Below, one piece after another: positions 1 through 4,323 of a stretch of DNA of 5,646 nt. Below the pieces are notes generated by a model that had not been told where the DNA came from, did no database searches, and saw only the letters and a list, made by a program, of their open reading frames with translations. Position numbers and translations under genes: made by a program. The stretch comes from Anaerolineaceae bacterium UBA5838 (GTDB lineage: Bacteria; Chloroflexota; Anaerolineae; Anaerolineales; Anaerolineaceae). Position 1 is the first letter of the stretch. Every line of letters begins with the position of its first letter. The stretch is taken from the NCBI GenBank assembly GCA_002432795.1, contig DJGU01000074.1, positions 779 to 6,424 on the forward strand, read 5' to 3'.

Positions 1-359
1 CCAGAGAGTCTTTCCCCCCTGGCTTCCACCAGGCTTTCCATCCCCACCGCCACCAGCGCTTTTTGAGCTAATTCTTTTGCGTCCTTGCGACCATCCAATG
101 CCATGGCGACGTTTTCAAGCACCGAGAAAGAAAAAGCATAGGGGGACTGGGGCAGATATCCCACTTTTTTTCCCTGAAGACCCTCAATAATTCCTGATGT
201 TGGTCTGGAGGTGCCGGCAAGCATGCGAATAAGGGTCGTCTTCCCGCTGCCATTTTCACCTATTAAGCCATAGCGCCTGCCAGGCAAAAATTGCAGCCCC
301 GGGATTTCCAGCACAACCCTGCCGCCAAATTGCTGAACCACATCACGCAGTACGATCAC
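1..359 (-). CDS. tupC: Tungstate ABC transporter ATP-binding protein TupC (partial, 3' end beyond window)
   Basis: This is the N-terminal 119 codons of an ABC ATPase that would power tungstate import through TupB at the cytoplasmic membrane. The reading frame begins MIVLRDVVQQFGGR and carries a complete Walker A motif, GENGSGKT, at residues 34-41. It also has a Q-loop, YLPQ, at 68-71, followed by a helical region. The window ends exactly inside the ABC signature, where the last codons read RLS and the next begins GG, so Walker B and the H-loop are outside. The start is taken as GTG at 359: it gives the family's usual N-terminus and has AGGAG ten bases upstream at 374-370. Another GTG lies at codon 7, but it would remove the first beta strand. 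The start overlaps the tupB stop by 17 bases, which indicates translational coupling. The ABC fold is certain; tungstate specificity is inferred from the adjacent TupA and TupB. Confidence 0.9.
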   Translation of the reverse strand, partial: MIVLRDVVQQFGGRVVLEIPGLQFLPGRRYGLIGENGSGKTTLIRMLAGTSRPTSGIIEGLQGKKVGYLPQSPYAFSFSVLENVAMALDGRKDAKELAQKALVAVGMESLVEARGERLS

Positions 360-1032
360 GCAGAGTCTGCTCCTGTATTCTATGCACCAGGCTGTTGACA
401 ATGAAGGAGATGATTAATAGCACAATCCCCAAAGCGACTGCCAGCTCAAAGCGCCCCATGTTCGTTTGCATCATGATTGCGGTCGTCATGACCCGTGTCT
501 TAAACTGGATGTTGCCCCCAACCATCTGGACAGCCCCAACCTCCGCGATGGATCGCCCGAAACCTGCCAGAACCGAGGTCACGAACGGGATCCTGCATTC
601 TTTGATCGTCAGCCAAAGGCGTTTCCAACCGTTTATCCCAATGCCTGCGCAGGTTTCGTTGATGGAAGGCGCTCGCAGGCTGACAATATTCGCGGTCATT
701 CCAGCAATGATCGGAGAGATCAACACAACCTGCGCGATCACCATCGCCGGGACAGAATAGAGCAGGCTCAGCTTTCCCAACGGTCCACTGCGCGATAAGA
801 CCAGAAATACGATCAAACCTGCCACCACTGGCGGAAGCCCCATCAGTGTGTTCGTAATTCTGGAAAGGATCGCTTTCCCCTTGAACTGATTTGCACCCAT
901 CGCTACCCCCCAGGGAATGCCGATCAAAGCGGAGATCAGGGTGCTCATCACAGACATACGCAGAGTTACGCCAATGATTTGGCGTAACTCTGGATCTGCA
1001 CCGAACAGTAATTCAAGGACCTGTTTTATCAA
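343..1032 (-). CDS. tupB: Tungstate ABC transporter permease TupB
   Basis: This 229-residue integral membrane permease would form the tungstate channel as a homodimer with two TupC ATPases. Hydrophobic stretches at about 19-46, 60-80, 93-115, 149-170 and 197-218 are consistent with five membrane segments. The cytoplasmic coupling (EAA) loop is visible at 125-145 as NETCAGIGINGWKRLWLTIKE, followed by a conserved stretch SIAEVGAVQMVGGN at 161-174. Size and motifs match TupB and the related WtpB/ModB permeases. The start is TTG at 1032. The frame is closed upstream by a TAA five codons before, and no ATG or GTG precedes the first membrane segment. No good Shine-Dalgarno site lies in the 18-base gap after tupA, so reinitiation by ribosomes finishing tupA is likely. 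The exact start is less certain than the gene. Confidence 0.93.
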   Translation of the reverse strand: MIKQVLELLFGADPELRQIIGVTLRMSVMSTLISALIGIPWGVAMGANQFKGKAILSRITNTLMGLPPVVAGLIVFLVLSRSGPLGKLSLLYSVPAMVIAQVVLISPIIAGMTANIVSLRAPSINETCAGIGINGWKRLWLTIKECRIPFVTSVLAGFGRSIAEVGAVQMVGGNIQFKTRVMTTAIMMQTNMGRFELAVALGIVLLIISFIVNSLVHRIQEQTLRDRTA

Positions 1033-1050
1033 AAGTGGCGTTCTTTATTC

Positions 1051-1863
1051 TTAATCCATGTTGAAGAATAACGCTTCACCATATTTAGCCACACCAAATT
1101 CGGCGATCATCTTGCGAGCTGTGTCGGTCTTCAGCCAATCGATGAAAGCTTGCGCACCAGCGGCGTTGGTATCCGCAAAGCGCTTGGGGGAGATGGCGAT
1201 GACCGAGTAAGTGTTCTTCATATCATCGGTCTCTTCGAGCAATAGCGAAAGCGAATTCTCGTGCGCAAGGAAGGTAGCCTTGTCAGAGATGGTATAAGCC
1301 TGTTTTTCATCTGCCACGGTTAAGGTAGCGCCCATACCAGACCCGGTACTCTCATACCAGGCTTGCCCGGTAGGATCAACATTGATTGAAGCCCAGATGG
1401 CTTTTTCCTTGCTATGCGTGCCGCTGTTATCACCGCGGGAAATAAACAAAGAACCCGAATCAAGGATAGCCTGGAAAGCTTCCGCAGCGGTTGCCTTGCC
1501 AGCCACACCGGCAGGGTCATCGGCAGGTCCAACGATCACAAAGAAATTGTACATAAAGGGAATGCGGGTCTCATCAAAACCTTCGCCAATGAAAGTTTCT
1601 TCCTGTGATTTGGAGTGCACCAGGAGGATATCCGCGTCTCCCGTGCGACCCTTCTCGATGGCAGCACCTGTACCAGCAGAAGTAATTTCCAGGGTGTAGC
1701 CAGAATCTTTCTCAAATACTGGCTGCAGGTAAGCCATCAAACCAGAGTCATTCACAGATGTGGTGGTGGACATCTGGATAACCTTGTTCACAGGTTCTTG
1801 CTTACAAGCTGCAGCTGATAACAACAGACCCACACACAAAACGACTAATGCAAAACGTTTCAT
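1051..1863 (-). CDS. tupA: Tungstate-binding lipoprotein TupA (ABC transporter substrate-binding protein)
   Basis: This 270-residue extracytoplasmic solute-binding protein would capture tungstate and deliver it to TupB. The N-terminus is a lipoprotein signal: MKRF, a hydrophobic run, then a lipobox AAAC with lipidated Cys20. TupA hallmarks are visible: STTTSVNDSG at 32-41, SAGTGAAI at 62-69, ADILLVHS at 77-84 and SRGDNSGTH at 142-150. The TTTS and SRGDxSGTH blocks belong to the oxyanion-binding site in the TupA family and separate it from ModA and WtpA. The ATG at 1863 has GGGAG five bases upstream. It is the first gene after a 118-base intergenic gap, so it may have its own promoter or leader control. 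Specificity for tungstate over molybdate is family-based inference. A general anion binder such as a PstS relative is much less likely given the motifs and the cofactor genes next to it. Confidence 0.94.
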   Translation of the reverse strand: MKRFALVVLCVGLLLSAAACKQEPVNKVIQMSTTTSVNDSGLMAYLQPVFEKDSGYTLEITSAGTGAAIEKGRTGDADILLVHSKSQEETFIGEGFDETRIPFMYNFFVIVGPADDPAGVAGKATAAEAFQAILDSGSLFISRGDNSGTHSKEKAIWASINVDPTGQAWYESTGSGMGATLTVADEKQAYTISDKATFLAHENSLSLLLEETDDMKNTYSVIAISPKRFADTNAAGAQAFIDWLKTDTARKMIAEFGVAKYGEALFFNMD

Positions 1864-1868
1864 TTCTT

Positions 1869-1873
1869 CTCCC
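1869..1873 (-). promoter_or_regulatory. Ribosome binding site of tupA
   Basis: GGGAG lies five bases (AAGAA) before the ATG at 1863 and supports that start, which also gives a textbook lipoprotein signal peptide. Confidence 0.75.
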
Positions 1874-1890
1874 TAAGTATGTTTTTTTTT

Positions 1891-1902
1891 GGAGTTTCCT
1901 CC
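1891..1902 (-). promoter_or_regulatory. GGAG-GAAA-CTCC mini-hairpin, possible sequestered Shine-Dalgarno
   Basis: In the transcript GGAG and CTCC form a 4-bp stem closed by a GAAA tetraloop, a very stable loop class. The 5' arm is itself an AGGAGG Shine-Dalgarno sequence, yet no ATG, GTG or TTG follows it at usable distance. The next start codon is tupA's, 28 bases after the stem. GNRA tetraloops often make tertiary contacts in structured RNA, which is why this small stem is recorded. Confidence 0.35.
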
Positions 1903-1914
1903 TGCTAAGTGTCT

Positions 1915-1932
1915 GCCTTCCTTTCAGAAGGC
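1915..1932 (-). promoter_or_regulatory. 6-bp GC-rich hairpin in tupA leader
   Basis: GCCTTC and GAAGGC arms pair perfectly around a six-base loop (TGAAAG in the transcribed strand). The sequence after the stem is AGACAC, without a T-run, so this is not an intrinsic terminator of the Moco operon. It could be a leader structural element or a transcript-stabilising stem. Confidence 0.4.
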
Positions 1933-1950
1933 AATACTAAAACATTTTAC

Positions 1951-1963
1951 CTCAATTATTGAG
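1951..1963. promoter_or_regulatory. Perfect 13-base inverted repeat, candidate operator
   Basis: CTCAAT-T-ATTGAG is a perfect dyad with 6-base arms and a single central base. It sits 88 bases upstream of the tupA start and 18 bases after the preceding stop codon. A short symmetric site next to possible -10 blocks is what a dimeric repressor would bind. It does not resemble the TATATA-rich ModE site. As RNA it would form at most a weak 5-bp hairpin with a 3-base loop, so a DNA-level role is more plausible. A chance origin in AT-rich sequence remains possible. Confidence 0.35.
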
Positions 1964-1981
1964 TATATGGGATGTGAATTT

Positions 1982-2896
1982 TTACCTGGCGCATTCAAAA
2001 GCATCGCCACGCAGGGTCTCAACGGCGTGGTTCATGACTGGTAAAAAGATTTCGAGGCATTCCAATGCAGCTTTGGGGCTGCCGGGAAAATTGATAATCA
2101 GGGTCTTCTTACGAATACCAGCTGTCGCCCGCGAAAGCATCGCCATCGGAGTAATTTTTAGGCTCTGTGCGCGAATAGCTTCCCCGATACCGGGTGCCAC
2201 ACGCTCAATGACTGCCGCGGTTGCTTCAGGAGTGACATCCCTGGGCGCAAAACCTGTTCCACCAGTCGTAATAACCAGGTCGAGCCCTTGATCGGCATAT
2301 TCAATCAGTTTTGCCTTTATGCGCTCCAACTCATCCGGCACAATCTCTTTAACCGCCACAAATGCTTTGCCTTCCAAAGCGTCCGCAAGCGCAGGACCAG
2401 AAAGGTCTGCTCTTTCGCCCGAAAAACCCTTGTCGCTTACAGTTAGTATAGCTACGCGAATTACAGGAATAATTTTAATAGCTTCCCCTGCCGAAATCGA
2501 TCCTTCTTTGATCACTTTAGCGAAAATTCCTTCCCTTGGCATGACGCAGTCGCCCACCTGTTTGAATACCTGGCAGTGGCGGTGGCACTCTTTCCCAATC
2601 TGGGTGATCTCAAGCAACGACTCACCAATTTCAAGTCGGGTACCTACCGGCAGCTCCCATAAGTCAACGCCCTCGGTGGTAATGTTTTCAGCAAAAATGC
2701 CTGGATTAAGCGCTACATGTGCGCGGTTGTGCATCTTCTCGAAGCTGCTCAAGTCCAGCAGACTGACCTGTCTATGCCAATCACCGGCATGTGCATCGCC
2801 TTCAATTCCATATCCAATCTTTAATGTAATCAGCTCAACCGGGTGTTTGATAGTGCCCTTTTTCTCGCTTATATTGACAGAAACAACCTTACCCAT
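1982..2896 (-). CDS. mogA: MOSC domain / MogA-MoaB family bifunctional protein
   Basis: This is a 304-residue cytosolic fusion of two Moco-related domains. Residues 1-143 form a MOSC domain with GIEGDAHAG at 30-38, FAENIT at 68-73 and the cysteine-rich ECHRHC at 103-108, plus Cys117. MOSC domains are thought to bind sulfur or the cofactor. Residues 146-304 form a MogA/MoaB domain, which in characterised members adenylylates molybdopterin before metal insertion by MoeA. Visible motifs are SDKG (154-157), GERADLSG (160-167), TTGGTG (210-215), RDVTPE (219-224), PGIGEAIR (235-242) and NFPGSP (269-274). The ATG directly follows the moaA stop (TAA|ATG), with GGAGG four bases upstream. Both domains look intact. 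The adenylyltransferase role is well supported by family; the substrate of the MOSC half is not known from sequence. Confidence 0.93.
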   Translation of the reverse strand: MGKVVSVNISEKKGTIKHPVELITLKIGYGIEGDAHAGDWHRQVSLLDLSSFEKMHNRAHVALNPGIFAENITTEGVDLWELPVGTRLEIGESLLEITQIGKECHRHCQVFKQVGDCVMPREGIFAKVIKEGSISAGEAIKIIPVIRVAILTVSDKGFSGERADLSGPALADALEGKAFVAVKEIVPDELERIKAKLIEYADQGLDLVITTGGTGFAPRDVTPEATAAVIERVAPGIGEAIRAQSLKITPMAMLSRATAGIRKKTLIINFPGSPKAALECLEIFLPVMNHAVETLRGDAFECAR

Positions 2897-3844
2897 TTAT
2901 CCTCCGATCCTGCTCATGTTGCGCCCATTCAGGACTTCCTGGTCGAAGCGGTGATGCTCCGGTTTTTGCAGTATTGCTTGGCTTATCGCTTGTTTCAAGC
3001 CATCTTTCCCCTCTGCCAGAGCTTCACGCAAAGGTATCTCTGCGTCCCTGCCCAGGCAAGTGCGCAAACTGCCGTCGCTCATAATGCGGATGCGATTGCA
3101 GTCCGAGCAAAAGCGATGAGATATCGGGCTGATAAAGCCCACCCGTCCCAAGGCACCTTCATATGTGTAGTCAGACGAAGGCTGACCATTAAAGCGTGGA
3201 GGAACCGGAATTAGCCAGGGTCTTGCTGTAATCAACTCCTGGTTATTCAGGCGCAATCTCTCGCTGCCATTGCTATTCCCGATGGGCATGTATTCAATAA
3301 AGCGCACGTCCACCTTGTATTTTGATGTTAAGCGAATAAAATCGTCCAGCTCATGATCATTAACGCCGCGCATGAGCACAACGTTGATCTTTATCGGGTC
3401 AAACCCCGCTGCAATTGCAGCCTGTATGCCATCCAATACCTTTTGCAGACTGCCGCCGGTCAATTCCTTAAAGAGATCTGCATTGAGCGTGTCCATGCTG
3501 ATATTCAAGCGGTCCAAACCTGCTTCTTTCAGGTCGGCCGCGATTTCCGCCAGCATTTGGGCATTGGTAGTCATCGAAAGGTCACGAAGACCTGATAAGC
3601 TTGAGATACCTCTCACAATCTGCAGAAGGTCCTTACGCAGAAGGGGTTCCCCGCCTGTTAAACGAATGCGGGTAATCCCCAGTTCAACAGCAGCCTCTGC
3701 AAGCAGGATTAATTCATCCGCGCTCAATTCCTGGATCTTGGGGCATACCCCTTCATCCACGCGGCAATAAGTGCAGTGTAAAGTACAACGCTCCGTCAAT
3801 GAAAGACGTAAATAGTCTATTTGCCTGCCAAATGCATCCTTCAA
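2897..3844 (-). CDS. moaA: GTP 3',8-cyclase MoaA (radical SAM)
   Basis: MoaA uses S-adenosylmethionine and two 4Fe-4S clusters to convert GTP to 3',8-cyclo-7,8-dihydro-GTP, the first step of Moco synthesis. The 315-residue length is close to the family norm. The radical-SAM cluster ligands are Cys20, Cys24 and Cys27 (CTLHCTYC). The SAM-binding GGEP is at 64-67, with NISMDTL at 114-120. The C-terminal cluster ligands are Cys246, Cys249 and Cys263 (CSDC, then 13 residues, then C). The protein ends in the required Gly-Gly (RIGG). One deviation is TTNA at 92-95, where most members have TTNG. The start is TTG at 3844, overlapping the moaC stop as TTGA, with GAGAGG about ten bases upstream. The nearby ATG is out of frame. 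All catalytic features are present, so it should be active. Confidence 0.96.
   Translation of the reverse strand: MKDAFGRQIDYLRLSLTERCTLHCTYCRVDEGVCPKIQELSADELILLAEAAVELGITRIRLTGGEPLLRKDLLQIVRGISSLSGLRDLSMTTNAQMLAEIAADLKEAGLDRLNISMDTLNADLFKELTGGSLQKVLDGIQAAIAAGFDPIKINVVLMRGVNDHELDDFIRLTSKYKVDVRFIEYMPIGNSNGSERLRLNNQELITARPWLIPVPPRFNGQPSSDYTYEGALGRVGFISPISHRFCSDCNRIRIMSDGSLRTCLGRDAEIPLREALAEGKDGLKQAISQAILQKPEHHRFDQEVLNGRNMSRIGG
2901..2905 (-). promoter_or_regulatory. Ribosome binding site of the MOSC-MogA gene, inside moaA
   Basis: GGAGG lies four bases before the ATG at 2896. It is contained in the codons for the conserved C-terminal Gly-Gly of MoaA, so the SD and an essential MoaA tail share the same bases. 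Confidence 0.75.
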
Positions 3845-4323
3845 ATTGCCAGTTCCTCTCGGTTGAATACTCCCGATTGCCCGCCGCTTTTTTTCTCAAG
3901 CTTGATTTCGCCAATTACCATCGCGCGGTCAACCGCTTTGCACATATCGTATATCGTAAGGGCCGCCACGCTAACAGCAGTTAAAGCTTCCATCTCCACA
4001 CCAGTGTTGTAGGTCGTCTTTACTTCAGCGGTGATTTTTACCATATTTTCATTAACAAACTCAAAGTCAATCTGAGCTGAAGTTAGTGGTAATGGGTGAC
4101 AAAGTGGGATCACCTCAGCAGTTTTCTTCGCAGCCATAATCCCAGCGACCCGGGCTACTGCCAGTACATCGCCTTTCTTCACTTCTCCTGAGCGAATTAA
4201 TTCCAGCGTTTCCGGCTGCATTTTCACCATCCCGGACGCAATCGCTACACGTTCAGTGGCGAATTTTTGGCTGATATCCACCATCATCGCCTTACCCTCA
4301 TCATCCACATGGGTAAGCTTCAT
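3841..4323 (-). CDS. moaC: Cyclic pyranopterin monophosphate synthase MoaC
   Basis: MoaC converts the MoaA product into cyclic pyranopterin monophosphate in the cytosol, working as a hexamer. The 160-residue length is typical. The signature IPLCHPL is at 72-78 with Cys75 and His76. The second block, TGVEMEALTAVSVAALTIYDMCKAVD, spans 107-132 and supplies Glu110, Glu112, Asp126 and Lys129. These correspond, with an offset of one or two, to the active-site residues of E. coli MoaC. The KKSGG tail loop is at about 144-148. The ATG at 4323 overlaps the stop of the upstream moeA fusion (ATGA) and has the strong SD AGAGGTGATC. Directly followed by moaA with a TTGA overlap, it makes the two consecutive enzymes of the pathway in coupled fashion. 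Nothing appears missing. Confidence 0.97.
   Translation of the reverse strand: MKLTHVDDEGKAMMVDISQKFATERVAIASGMVKMQPETLELIRSGEVKKGDVLAVARVAGIMAAKKTAEVIPLCHPLPLTSAQIDFEFVNENMVKITAEVKTTYNTGVEMEALTAVSVAALTIYDMCKAVDRAMVIGEIKLEKKSGGQSGVFNREELAI
3855..3860 (-). promoter_or_regulatory. Ribosome binding site deciding the TTG start of moaA
   Basis: GAGAGG lies within the last codons of moaC, ten bases before TTG at 3844. No in-frame ATG or GTG exists before the conserved N-terminal FGR..DYLR stretch, so this site supports the non-ATG start. Confidence 0.6.

Larger units (their letters stand above)
1864..1981 (-). promoter_or_regulatory. Intergenic leader upstream of tupA
   Basis: This is the only non-coding gap of note, 118 bases between the MOSC-MogA stop and the tupA start. 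It is AT-rich and holds, in transcription order, a perfect 13-base dyad (1963-1951), a two-codon start-stop frame (1945-1937), a 6-bp hairpin (1932-1915), a 4-bp hairpin with a GAAA loop (1902-1891), a run of nine A (1890-1882) and the tupA ribosome binding site (1873-1869). TATACT and TAAAAT blocks could act as -10 elements, but no convincing -35 sits at the right distance. No hairpin is followed by a T-run in the transcribed direction, so no intrinsic terminator is seen. The arrangement allows an internal promoter, a repressor site or a metal/cofactor-sensing leader. Which one applies cannot be told by eye. Confidence 0.5.

Noticed and set aside
68..259. 63-codon minus-strand open frame
   Set aside because: It lies in another frame inside tupC, whose frame carries Walker A and Q-loop motifs. 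The predicted product has no recognisable feature.
395..798. Two overlapping plus-strand open frames
   Set aside because: Both are antisense to tupB and show no family motifs. Two competing frames over the same bases are typical of shadows.
1051..1863. TupA as ModA or a phosphate-binding protein
   Set aside because: The TTTS and SRGDNSGTH blocks are TupA hallmarks, and the gene is followed by matching permease and ATPase genes.
1882..1932. Intrinsic terminator in the tupA leader
   Set aside because: Neither stem is followed by a T-run on the minus strand. The homopolymer there is A, not T, in the transcript. On the plus strand the T-run precedes the small stem rather than following it.
1940..1981. 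ModE-type operator
   Set aside because: ModE sites have spaced TATATA half sites. Here only the CTCAAT/ATTGAG dyad and an isolated TATACT are seen.
2319..2954. Long plus-strand open frame of 211 codons
   Set aside because: It is antisense to the MOSC-MogA gene. The product is Ser/Pro-rich low-information sequence typical of an antisense shadow, and the minus-strand frame has full domain motifs.
3372..3770. Plus-strand open frame of 132 codons
   Set aside because: It is antisense to moaA, which is intact and motif-complete. No domain or RBS supports the plus-strand frame.
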